Origin: Pinus tabuliformis
Taxonomy: Eukaryota > Streptophyta > Pinopsida > Pinales > Pinaceae
NCBI GenBank assembly: GCA_031772625.1
Contig: CM062811.1
Coordinates: forward strand, 650,506,871-650,570,870
Length of the DNA stretch: 64,000 nucleotides
Reading direction: 5' to 3'
Below the pieces are notes generated by a model that was given only the letters and a program-made list of their open reading frames with translations, searched no databases and was not told the origin of the DNA. The position numbers and the translations under genes were made by a program. Below are positions 1 through 10,821 of the stretch, piece after piece (the stretch's first letter is position 1; every line of letters begins with the position of its first letter).

Positions 1-161
1 ACTAGAGAATAAAAAATCCCAATGGAAACATTGTCCATCGTTATGGTAAGAGGTGGGCTTGAGTACACGAACTTTGGCCCGTCTTCCCTAGGCGTTGCAA
101 TCTCATTACTCGTGGCGGTGCCCATTACAAGTTCGCAAAATGAACAAACCTCAGAGCAGCC

Positions 162-301
162 CACGAACTCCATTGCACCACCATGATGTTTCTTTGAATT
201 TTAGAAATAATTTTACTTTATTCGGGTAATTCGCGAACTCCATGGCGCCACCATGACGTTTCTTTGAATTTTAGAAATAATTTTACTTTATTCGGATAAA
301 T
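162..301. repeat. 70-bp tandem duplication
   Basis: Two adjacent copies of a 70-bp unit (162-231 and 232-301), each starting CRCGAACTCCAT and ending in a TTTACTTTATTCGG stretch. The copies differ at only a few positions, so the duplication is fairly recent. No coding function is seen. The first 160 bases before it show nothing recognisable. Confidence 0.85.
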
Positions 302-410
302 TCAATTTTCTAGGATAAACAACTTTAATGACGTGTAAAACAAGTAAGAATCCATCTTAACAATTAAGGGAGATGAGGTTTTTTATTTTCGAAATAGTGT
401 AAAATAATTG

Positions 411-630
411 GGAGTTGTTTTTAGTGTGATTTTTTGGAAGTTTTTATGGTGGTTTTTTCTGGTCAAATTTCTTTAAAATCTGGCAAGAATTTATTGAAAT
501 CACAAGCTTGATGGGTAATCATGTGCAATCCAAGTATCCTAGGGATTGTTCCTTAGGGGGTTTTCCACGGTGCTAAATCCATATATATAGTGAAAAACTA
601 GTTTAAATAACACAAACTAATATTTTGCAC
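411..630 (-). mobile_element. MITE copy A, truncated
   Basis: This starts with the terminal motif GGAGTTGTTTTTAGTGTGA and, read as reverse complement, matches the copy at 1182-1434 through the segments around CACAAGCTTGATG, CAATCCAAGT and AACTAGTTTAAATAACACAAA. Similarity fades near 630, so the second end is missing or badly decayed. It lies in opposite orientation to the other two copies. Confidence 0.6.
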
Positions 631-747
631 ATATATCATCAAAGACTTCGTTGCACATCCTTGGCATTTTGGCATATAGCCAAATGAAGAAACTGAGGTG
701 AAAAATCAATTGAAATTTTGAATTTTCTCATTACTATTCTTTTTTTT

Positions 748-1013
748 GGAGTTGTTTTTAGTGTGATTTTTTTTGTTGTTGGAGCTTTTAGTGTTTGAAT
801 TTGGCTAAAAATTTTGAGATGAAATCTTGATTTGTGTTATTTAAATTAGTTTTTTGAGTGTATATATAGATTCAACATCCTGAAAAACTTTTAGGGCACT
901 TCTATTGTGCAATTTTACCCAAACTTGTGATTTCAATAAATTCTTCCCAGATTTTAGAGAAATTAAACTAGACAAATCCAAAAAAATCTTCCAAAAATTT
1001 ACACTAAACAACT
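748..1013 (+). mobile_element. MITE copy B
   Basis: About 266 bp bounded by GGAGTTGTTTTTAGTGTGA on the left and a degraded complement, ending ACACTAAACAACT, on the right. The interior is alignable to copy C: a TTGATTTGTGTTATTTAAA segment, a GATTCAACATCCTGAAAAAC segment and an ACTTGTGATTTCA segment in the same order. There is no ORF. Small size, terminal inverted repeats and lack of coding are what define a MITE; the superfamily is not clear because no convincing target duplication is visible. Confidence 0.65.
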
Positions 1014-1181
1014 AGTTTTTTTTTAAATATAAAAATCATGTAATGCAAATTTGGAATAACCAGAATCATTATTTTAGTAAAAGTGTCTTTTCACTTTGAT
1101 TTTTTTTTCAATATTTAAAAACACTTGAAAATCTCACTTTCAACGACCAAAAAAAGCTTAAAGAGTTTCCTATAACTATTT

Positions 1182-1434
1182 GGAGTTGTCTTTAGTGTGA
1201 CTTTTTGGACTTTCCGTTGCCCAAATCCGGTGGAAATATTTGAGGTGAAGTCTTGATTTGTGTTATTTAAACTAGTTTTGGATTCAGCATCGTGGAAAAC
1301 CTCTAGGGCACTTGGATTGCACAAGATTACTCATCAAACTTGTGATTTCATTAAATTCTTACCAGATTTTAGAAAAATTTAATTAGAAAAAATCACCATA
1401 AAAACTTCAAAAAAATCACACTAAAAACAACTCC
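1182..1434 (+). mobile_element. MITE copy C, best preserved
   Basis: About 253 bp with terminal inverted repeats GGAGTTGTCTTTAGTGTGA at the left and TCACACTAAAAACAACTCC at the right (one mismatch). It matches copy B in the same orientation and copy A in reverse. Short ORFs inside are chance readings. Confidence 0.7.
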
Positions 1435-4212
1435 ATAGATACCGACCTATTCACTTATTCTCACCTGCTGCCAAACGGCAAAAACTACAACGATATTTTC
1501 GCATCCGCTGGATTTTAGTGTTCTGGTATTAAAAAAAATAAAACACACTTCTCGGCATAGGATGACGTTTCTTTCGTTTGTTTTGCTGACTTCGGCAGAG
1601 GATAACGTTTCTACCTGTTTCCATCCAAACGTCAAGTGCCAAAACACCGCGTAGGAATATGGAAATTATCATGGAACCGCGTGTGAAATGTTATTATGGA
1701 ATTTTTTTGATAATTTTTTCAAAAGGTTACTAGATATTATTATAATTAAGATTTTGATATTGGGTTTAAAATCAGAGTTTATAATTTTAATATTTAGTTT
1801 ATAGAAGTTTAATGGATAGAGTTGATAATATTATGATTATTATTATAATTTATATTAAGATTTAATATACATGATTTATAATATTAAAATTTTTAAGGTT
1901 GGGTTTATAATATAACTTTAAAATATTAGTAAATGTGGTTTGGTCATGTGTAAAAATAGTTTTAAGATTAAATTATTACTGTATACTTAATAATTACTGT
2001 TAATTTATATTAACATTTATTAATATTATTGTATATGTACTTGATATATGTTTATCAATATATATCATCCACAGTTACTAATATGATTGTGTTAATCAAT
2101 ATAAATATAAATTTATATATTAATAATTAATTAAATAATATAAAATTTACTATTATATTAAAATGTTATCATTTTAATATAATGTTTTTATTAATAATAT
2201 ATAATACTTAATTTAAATTGATATTAATTAAGTATTACATTTGTATTAAAATAATATTTTAATATCTATTTTAGTTAATTTTTATTATCAATAAAAATTT
2301 AAGCTGCCCTGAATAAAACATTTCCATATTAATATAATATTTTGTCGATATAAATATAATATCTTAATAGATGTCACATTTTATTATTTATATTAAATTA
2401 TACCATATTTTAATTGTACAAATATTATTATTTTGTTTCTTATCACATGTATTTATATGATATACGATTTTAAATATTACATGGTCATTATAAAAATTAT
2501 ATCAACGCTATATGAATGTAATTAATTAAAAACTCCCGTTTGTTTTCCCATTTTTGTTTTTACTAAAATGGTTTATATTTTCATTTTTACTTTTATTAAA
2601 ATGGTTTATATTTTCATTTTTCTTTTACTTATAAATTTATAAAAAAAAACTTACATTACAAGTATATACATCACTCCACAAACTTTATATGATGTTATGT
2701 GATTACAATGTTCGTATAACTTGATATATATTTTAAGTTGAGGTGAAAGTTTGTAGAGCAAACTTTCTTCTAATGTATAAATAATTATCATACTATAATA
2801 TGGTTGTGATTATGGATAGGTTGAGATGTTGGTACATGTTTTAGTTTTATACCATATACATTTTGCAACATAATGAAGAGAGTATCAATTTCCAAATTTT
2901 AAAAGAGGTAGATTATCACAAATTTAAATATTAGTATGTTTTATTTGTGAGTGTGAGTGGCTAATGCTCGATAATGTTATTCAAACTATATATAGTTTGA
3001 AATACCATAGAAATCTTCCTTGTATTCAATATCAAGAAATATGGTTGATGCAACCCCTATAGTAATGCTTAGTTTCCTTTATCTTAATAAACATAATACA
3101 TGTTTATTTCTGTGGAACTTATTTCATCACTATCCAATCCTCTCTCTTCTCCTAAAGGAAACCCACACCAAACATATTGAATATTTTCAATGTATCCAAA
3201 GCCATTAGAGACGAGTCTACAATAAATAGATGATGCATGGCTTCCATAAGCTTTCCCTTTAATGATTTATCCATGGTGTAAAATTCAGTATTTACATGAT
3301 TTGGATGTCAAGAGAAATATATGGCGTTTTAAGATATCATAACATCAAAGTTGTAAACATTGCTTTTATGAGGGATCTAATAGTTGTAGTAGTATTTGCG
3401 ATCTCTGAAATTGAGTGTTCCAATCAATGTCAATGGAGAGGTATGTTAAGTTTATATCTACATGCCTTGAGAGTCCAATGTCCATGAAATTGCAATTTAC
3501 TTTCTCGGCAGGGATAATATTCGAGGAAATGCCATGCCATTGATACATAGAATGGAGCCATTGAATGAATTTTATTTTCTAGAGATTTATTTTGAAGAAA
3601 TTATTCCAATCATGAAATCTATTCTTATGGAAATCATCATACAAGGTACCCTTGGGAATGGATTAGTGAATGACTAGAGGTTTCTTTGCATTCATCTAAT
3701 ACCTTTGAAGGAACCAAAGACATTAGGCATTCACCCAAGGCAAGAATCAAGCCTCATTTAGGAATTGATTAGTGCCTTTTGAGTTGACCACCTTCAGAGT
3801 CCTTCTGGCCATGATTGTGCCATCTTTCGACATGTAGTTGTGTACATCACCTAAAGCACCATTGAATAATACCTTTGTATATAGGAATCAGTTATGGCAT
3901 TCTTCATTTTCTCAATAAACAAAATCTTCACACACATCCTCGGGACTCTTAGAGGTTAGTATGTTTGATCTTTCTTTCTCACATATTGTATCTTATTCAT
4001 CTTTTGAAAATATATTCTCCTCTATCTTATCAAATTTATGATCGTTAGGAATAAACAACACCAAATTGACCTTGAGAGCTTGCCTGCGCATCATATTCAC
4101 TTGGTTAAAAGTAAATTCCAATAATATGGATATACTATGTACAAAAAAAGATAATTGTTTAGATATATTATACAAAGAACCTTGTACATATATAATAATA
4201 AATTGAATTAGC
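1435..4212. other. AT-rich sequence without recognised genes
   Basis: 1435-1680 holds moderately complex DNA with a near-repeat of the phrase GATRACGTTTCT. About 1690-2650 is extremely AT-rich with many ATATTAAT-type runs. 2650-4212 is ordinary low-GC DNA with only short ORFs (about 60 codons) that I do not recognise. Part of 3000-3960 may be old retroelement debris, but no motif supports a family. Confidence 0.5.
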
Positions 4213-4226
4213 GAAAAATGGCTAAA

Positions 4227-6298
4227 TTTTTTTTTTTTTATTTTTTTTTTTTTATTTTTTTCCCATGCAAAAAACCTAAAATTTCAATTAATATAAATAA
4301 AAATTACACTTTGAAAACATAACTAGCGTGTTTGTAGTTGTGATCCAATAGAGGGTCAATGAAAGAGTGAAAAATGGACTGAGAGGTGCTTGTGGGCTTA
4401 TCAAACCATATGTCTCAAAAAATAAATGAAAAATAACAAACTATGTACAAAAAAATATTGCTCACTAATGCAAAGTTTTTCTCTTTTTCCTTTTTGTTTA
4501 TTCACTTTTTTCCAACCATCGAAGTTTGGTTCAACAAGAACCAACACCAAATAGAGACTCGCATGATAAGCCTCCTTGTCTGAATCTAAACTTTCTAATA
4601 CGTGTGCCCTTTTGGATCCGCCAGATCCATCCAATTTCATAGTGTCTTCAAGACCCTTTTTAGCCTAATATTCAATGTCAGTGGTTTGTTGTACCGTAGC
4701 ACCCCCTTCTAGGACAACATACCACAAATCTATTCCACTTGTACCATCTTGGCCTAGGTAGCTTTCTTTCTTGACTTCTTCATTCTTAGAGGGGTATTTT
4801 TTTGTGAACTACCATCCTTTTGTTTTGTTTGTTAGTTTTTTATTCTTCTTGGGATAACTCTTTACTTGGAGACATGAATGTTGTAAATGACATATCTGAT
4901 AACAAATACGACACCTAAATGCCATGTTTTCATACTCTAAAACTTGTGACCAACAATTTTTTGGGACTTCAAATTTTTGTGATCGGGAAGTCCTTTAGTA
5001 AGGTTAATCTCCACACATATTCTAACATATGTGAAGATACCATTTTTTGCTCTTTCTATACCAACATTTTTGAATTTTCCCAATGTATTATCGATATCTT
5101 CTAGAACTTGATGATGCCAGAAAGGGAGAGGAATATTTGGGAGTCTAACCCAAATTGGCATCGTGGATATCGCCATAAAGTTTGCATCAAACTAGAGGAA
5201 CCATGAAATAGTGAAAATCACGACTCTTCTCCAAAACCAGGGTCCCACATTTAAAGTAAAGTACATGTCCTTTTATGATTCAAGCTAAACTAATAGAAAC
5301 CTTTAGAGCATAAAAATATTTCAAAATTATGAGTCGAAGTTGTTGCAACCATTGAATGAGCTCTTTTGGTTTTAGCCAAAAGCCATTAAATATGCAAATG
5401 ATAACTTTTGTTTGTAGGGCAGATAATATGGAGTTTACCATTAGAAGATTTATTTCCATTGCAATGATATTTTCAATTTGTTCAACTATATATTGCCCCG
5501 GGATTCTTGAATTCAATATAATGGAGGAGTCTTTTCTGATGTCATAATATTCCATATTGTAAGAGCATGTTAAAAATTTTCCATTAAATTGAGGACATTG
5601 AAAACAAAGAGGTATGTCCCAACAAGATTTAATGAAAAATTTGATAGATAATATGGAGGATGAATACTAACCCAAACGAGCTTGGATTCCCCACTAAAAT
5701 TTTTAGTGAAAATACGAAACTGAGATGCCCTACTGAAGTCTGACCCAAATGAGCATATTTGAGATTGTGCCTCTTGATGAGTATCCACCAATCTAGAATC
5801 CACCTATGAGGATTCATGGGATAGAGACAACCCTGACCTAGCAAAGAGTGTGGTATGGTGAGAGGGAAGAAAATACAGGGAGGATATGTTTGTAGATCCC
5901 GCGAGGAAAAGAGAACTCCAAAAAAATTCCGATGCTTCCCCACGTCAAGGGAAAATTCCAAAAAAAAATTGAAATAAAACACAGTGTGAAGAAAATAGTA
6001 GGGTAATAGATATCTACTTGCAAAGAGACAGAGTGTATGCTTTCACAGAGGGTAGATTCCCTTAATGACTTGTGAGCACAAAACCTCCAGCCGCCACACA
6101 TATCAATAGGGCTTTGTTTATCTTCATGGAGAAATGACCACACTTGGCATAACCTTGATGAAACAGAGGGTGAAGAATTGTTCTGTGAAAAAAAACTATA
6201 GTGACACCCTAAGAAGATGCAACAAGTAGGGGAACCCTAACCTCTAGAGTGCGCACCATTTTTACCCTTGATACAAACAAGTTTTATTCTAGTTTTCC
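4227..6298 (-). mobile_element. LINE copy carrying only ORF1
   Basis: A minus-strand non-LTR element. Its 3' end is marked by a T-rich tract on the plus strand (4227-4260), which is the poly-A tail read in reverse. It is flanked by a 13-bp target duplication, AAAAATGGCTAAA at 4214-4226 and AAAAATGGGTAAA at 6300-6312 (one mismatch). Within lie the ORF1 remnants (DUF4283 plus a CCHC knuckle). No ORF2 (endonuclease or reverse transcriptase) lies between the knuckle and the tail, and there is only about 600 bp there. It therefore looks like an ORF1-only derivative moved by another LINE. Confidence 0.65.
4401..5555 (-). pseudogene. LINE ORF1 remnant: DUF4283 domain and CCHC zinc knuckle
   Basis: Plant L1-type ORF1 proteins bind RNA and carry an N-terminal DUF4283 domain followed by a CCHC knuckle. 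Read from right to left, one frame (5555-5280) has the FNGFWLKPKELIQWLQQ block of DUF4283. A second frame (5176-4937) has the block IWVRLPNIPLPFWH, then TYVRICVEINLTKGLPDH. The knuckle CRICYQICHLQHSC (C-X2-C-X4-H-X4-C) lies at 4913-4872, followed by a lysine-rich stretch and a low-complexity C-terminal part to about 4401. At least two frameshifts and several stops separate these blocks. The protein is dead. Family assignment rests on the DUF4283 wording and the knuckle spacing. Confidence 0.7.
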
Positions 6299-6312
6299 AA
6301 AAAATGGGTAAA

Positions 6313-8419
6313 ATTATGTAAAGCTTTGATTATTATTCCTACAATCATAGAGATAAGAAAATATTGAATTCTAAGATTTTTTGATTTGGTTTTAATAATG
6401 GTTTTTATAGGAATGAATTCATTTATTTATCTGTAGAGCATTGTGGATATGGTAATTAATAGTTCCCCAAAACAAAAGACATAAAACAAACCCAAAATGT
6501 GCCATTTCGACTTTCTTGAGAGCTATCACACCAACCCAATATGCTAAAGGTCACATTGTCTATATCCTATAATTATATACCTCTTCTACAAAATTGTATC
6601 TTATGTCAACTCTACATGGGAATCTAGTGTTAAATACTCTACAAAAGGTAGGACTTGTTCCTCTTCTCAATCCATCATGGAATGCTTGTAGAATTTCAAA
6701 TTATCCATATTTTAAACTTAATAAATGCACATGCTTAGTGGTAGACTAAATCTATAGCATTATCACCCACTTTTTCCATAATTTCAAGGGTCCATATCAG
6801 AGAGCCCCATTTTTTTTTACTAAGACCTTGCAGCCTCTCCTCTTTCAATTGTACCCATATTATATAATGGCATTAATTATTATTTTTCATTATTATGAAA
6901 ACTATAGCAATAGTTTCCAATCTAAATCATGGTTGTAATGCTAATACATCGAATTGGAAAGGTATGTACACTATAGATGCATTCACTATATGCGTCATTG
7001 ATATTTTGTAAAAAAATTGAATGATCATAAATCAAATTTAATATCACATATTACTTGATAATCAAACTAAGATCACTGCTCAATCACTCGAATATGCATC
7101 ATCTTAGCCTCCAACCATACTCAAGCAATAACATATGATCATGAATGATTAATTATCATTTATATGTATAACAAATGATTTTTTCATCAACTTTTTCCAT
7201 CATCTAATATAGAATAATCAAATGTAATCTATCTTTATAATCAATAAAATGTGTAAGAAGCATAACTTATGGAATAATGATTCATTTGTTAACTCTAGTT
7301 ATTGTAAGTTGTTATTTTTAGTGAGAAATTGGTGGAGAAATTAATGGAATGAGTGATGAGATATTTATTGTGGAGAAATTAATGGAATGAGAAAGATATG
7401 GAATGATTGAGAGATTATAGGAGATGGCCGATTAGCGAAACCTCTCCTCACATGTATAAATATATGAGAATTGTTGTACGCATTACTGTTGAATTTTTTA
7501 CTAGTTAATTTAGTGGTGTTTTTTCTTTCATTTGGTCTGGCATTGCCAAAGAATTTGAGATATTTGCGAATCTGTAGTCTGTATGAATGCTGTCAAGTAT
7601 GTCGACAACGTGTGTATAAAATATCTAGTCTAAAAGCATGAAGATCGAGTGTGTGTAAAGCATCCAAGAATCGAGAAGATGCATTGAAGACATAAAATTG
7701 GAGCGAATGTGTTGAAGATCTGCATTAGGGAAGAGTTCTGTGGAGTATTATGGGTTGGAGAAGAGCTGCCATTGAAGTTGCAGTCAACATGTGGAGCAAA
7801 CTAACTTTCCTGGATACTTATGTGCTCCATGCAATAGTGTGGATACTTGCGTTGACGTCAACGCATGGTTTGAATTATTGGAATTTCCATTTTATTCTTT
7901 GGTATCGTGTGGTTCGAATGCTTTTAACCCGTGTATGCTGTATATGCGTTTTTAATTCGAACCTGTGTATGCCTTTATTCTTCATCACAAGTGCATCTTA
8001 TATTTACGCAAGGCTCTGATTTTAATATATAATATGGTAAACCTATTAAAAAGTCTGAAGTTACATGGACTTACTACCGTATAATCTTTTTAAATGGATA
8101 TATTCACTTTGTATTATTTTTAAGGAGAAATACTTAGTGGAGATGCATGTAAAAGTTTGTTTCTTATTGAAAATGCAGGAAGAGAAAATGAGTGTTTAGA
8201 GCATGAGAGAGAATTAACGGGGTCCTAAGATTGGGTGTGTATTTTAGTTTAAAAATTGGGGGACTTTCCCAAATTCCTTCCAAAGATATTTTTGTACATT
8301 TTTTTTAAAGGAAGGATTTGTAATATAATTGAAAATTAAAGGTGAGAAGTATTAATTATTTTTATTGATAACAAGAAATTGTTGTAATTGTGTGTTTGTT
8401 GTATTATCTTGTATTCTGT
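6313..8419. other. Unassigned flank left of the nested stack
   Basis: No recognisable gene. A short direct repeat of GTGGAGAAATTAATGGAATGA occurs near 7330-7390. A TATAAATATA box-like string lies near 7456. The longest open frame, 7750-8019 on the plus strand (89 codons), is rich in Trp and hydrophobic residues and resembles nothing I know; it is probably chance. The string just before 8420 is the target of the T1 insertion. Confidence 0.4.
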
Positions 8420-9410
8420 TGTTAGTGTAAAGTTTTCGGAGAAGTGTACTAAAAATTCTTCACTCACGTTAATGGTTACAAATAATCCTAATATTGTTGT
8501 CTATGCTTCAGATATGCAATGAAAAATGAATAAAAATCCCGCAGAAAAAGATCATAAGCAACCAAAAACATATAACAAAGATAAAAGTGTAGCAACCCAA
8601 TGGATCATATGAATAAGTGCATTTTATTAATAATAATGATACACCTAGTCATGATAACTTATAAACTTGGGTCTATATATTCCCTCCGCGGGATGGGTCT
8701 TTTTGATATCTTTGTGCTTTAGCGATTTGTTTCTCTCTCTCAACTTGCAATGGCAAGAAAAAAATGAACTCAAGTGGGAGCTCAAATGTGATGAGACGGT
8801 AGTGATGAGACGATAGTGGTGACAATGAAAATGGACATGGTAAAGAATGAATGGAAAACCCTCTTATCTATAACAAATTATTGAGCTAAATTAAGAATTA
8901 TAAAATAATAAAATATTATTGACCAAATCAAAATTTAGCCGTTGGGAATACTTTATCATATATTTGAGAAGGAAAAGATATTCAAAATGGTCAAATATCT
9001 TTATTTAGAAAGTGGTTGAAGTAATTAACAAATAAAAATGATTTATTAATTACTTTGTGAGAATTAAGAAAGAAATAATTATTAAATAGTGGTTTAATAA
9101 TTATCTCATAAGGAAAATATGGAATAAAAAAGAAATAATAAATAAATAGTTATTTATTTAATTATTCTAACGTGATTAATTGAAAAGTAATTAAGAAATA
9201 ATTATTTCTAGAGAAAAATAAATAAATAATGATTTATTCAAATATTCTCTTGGGGTTTTTGAATTTTAATGAGAAATAATTTATGAAAAATAGTTTACTA
9301 AATTATTTTCTATGGTGAAAGTGGGTTTACCATTGTAAAACTAATCCTACATGGTGTATTTCGATCCACTTAGTAATAAAGGTTAGGTGATCATTTTTTA
9401 GGTGATAACA
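8420..9410 (-). repeat. T1 left LTR (3' LTR of minus element), complete
   Basis: 991 bp, plus-strand ends TGTTAGTG...GGTGATAACA. Its first 253 bp match 55307-55570 at the other end of T1. The rest (8673-9410) has no partner in the window because A1 interrupts the right LTR. It is AT-rich, with many AAATAATTATTA-type runs between 8880 and 9300. Confidence 0.8.
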
Positions 9411-9425
9411 AATTTCCCCTCAACG
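9411..9425 (-). other. T1 polypurine tract
   Basis: On the minus strand this reads CGTTGAGGGGAAATT, directly before the TGTTATCACC start of the 3' LTR. Its position and purine content fit the primer for plus-strand DNA synthesis. Confidence 0.6.
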
Positions 9426-10821
9426 TAAGAGTGTTAGCAGAAAATCATATGTCCGAGATACGTTGTAGGTTGCACATTCATGAAACACTGAAGGAGAGTC
9501 ATAGAGAGAGAAAGAGAGAGAGAGAGAGAGTTGATGCAGTGTAAGGAATGATTGGAAATGGAGGGGGCGAGACCTACTAATCTAATATAATTCTCCTTTT
9601 AATTTTAGAGTACATGATCTCAAATCAGGTGGGGGAGGCATACCCATACCCGCCGAGATAACATAGTACACATAATAATGATGTGCCTAATAATGTGGGT
9701 ATGAGCAACAAAGTTCATGATACCTCATACATGATATGATGGTATCAATTGAGTGATACAATGATACAATGAGTCTCGTATACATAATGTGCATGGAAAA
9801 CAGAGGCCTAGACTAAATACAATAACATCTATTAATCTGAGTACATGAGACATGCCCCTCAAGGTGACATGGTGAGGGGGGATCACCATCAAACAAGCCT
9901 TGCTGAATAAGAAAGGGATCTTAAGATCTAAAAGGACTATCTGAAGGAGACGACCATGTTGTGAGTGTTGCAATCATTAGAACCTGAACCAGTCAAAACT
10001 ACGAAACTACAATTGAGGTTGGATCGTGAGTGGTTGATGCCCAAGCATGTGGGGGGATACCTAAAGGGCCACCCCCTCATGAGGTTTGGAACATATCACA
10101 CACACCTGGGAAATGTTGGTACAATCTGTAGGATTATTAGACCATTAAGTGTACGATTCTCGATTGTGCCATAATGAGTTGGAGTCGAGCACACGAGAAA
10201 CAACCAAGTCAAAGGGAAAAGATGATTCCCTTTGTTTAATCCAAGGCATTGAACAATGATGAAGGCTATAACCAAGGTACACTGCCCTTGAAACCACTCT
10301 CCTGGACTAAAGATGCTGAAGTCAACAAAAGAGGGCCTGCCAGAATTGAGACAATGAGGATTCCTCAACAAAGGCACAAGGATTATAGTAATGTGACAGA
10401 TGGAATGACATCAGGGATGATGGTGGAAGGAAAATATGAGTGGTGGATTGACGAATTCTCTTGTCAGAGCATAATATGAATGGTTGATTTGACAATGATT
10501 GACTCAATTTCAAAGGGCATGGTCAATTACTCAGATAAAGGCTTTTCAAAGATAGATCATTATAGCTGGAGGCCAAATATGAGCAAAATGGAGTGAATGA
10601 GATGCAAAGATGAATGATGATTTATAACAAGACTCAATGGGACGGTGAACAGACTCCATGGATGCAACGGTAACTCATCTCTAATGCTCTGAACAAGGGT
10701 GACTCGATGATGCTGGCACATGGGAAAGGCCCAAAGGGGAACATAAAAACATGAGTAAACGATGGTGACTCATGATGTAACTCAAAACATGAGTAACCAA
10801 TTGTGAAGGAAAAGAGGTACC
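9426..10821 (-). other. T1 internal 3' region, no recognised coding
   Basis: This is the part of T1 between its left LTR and the T2 insertion. It holds a GA-rich microsatellite at about 9507-9532. Several minus-strand frames of 60-95 codons show no RT, RNase H or integrase motif. It ends in GTACC (10817-10821), the left target duplication of T2. Confidence 0.5.

Noticed and set aside
3000..3960. Possible retroelement or host gene exons suggested by long stretches of normal-looking composition
   Set aside because: No motif of RT, integrase or any host protein could be read in six frames; stops are frequent.
7750..8019. 89-codon plus-strand frame starting MGWRRAAIEVAVNMW
   Set aside because: Alone, unrecognised, no supporting promoter, splice or homology evidence.
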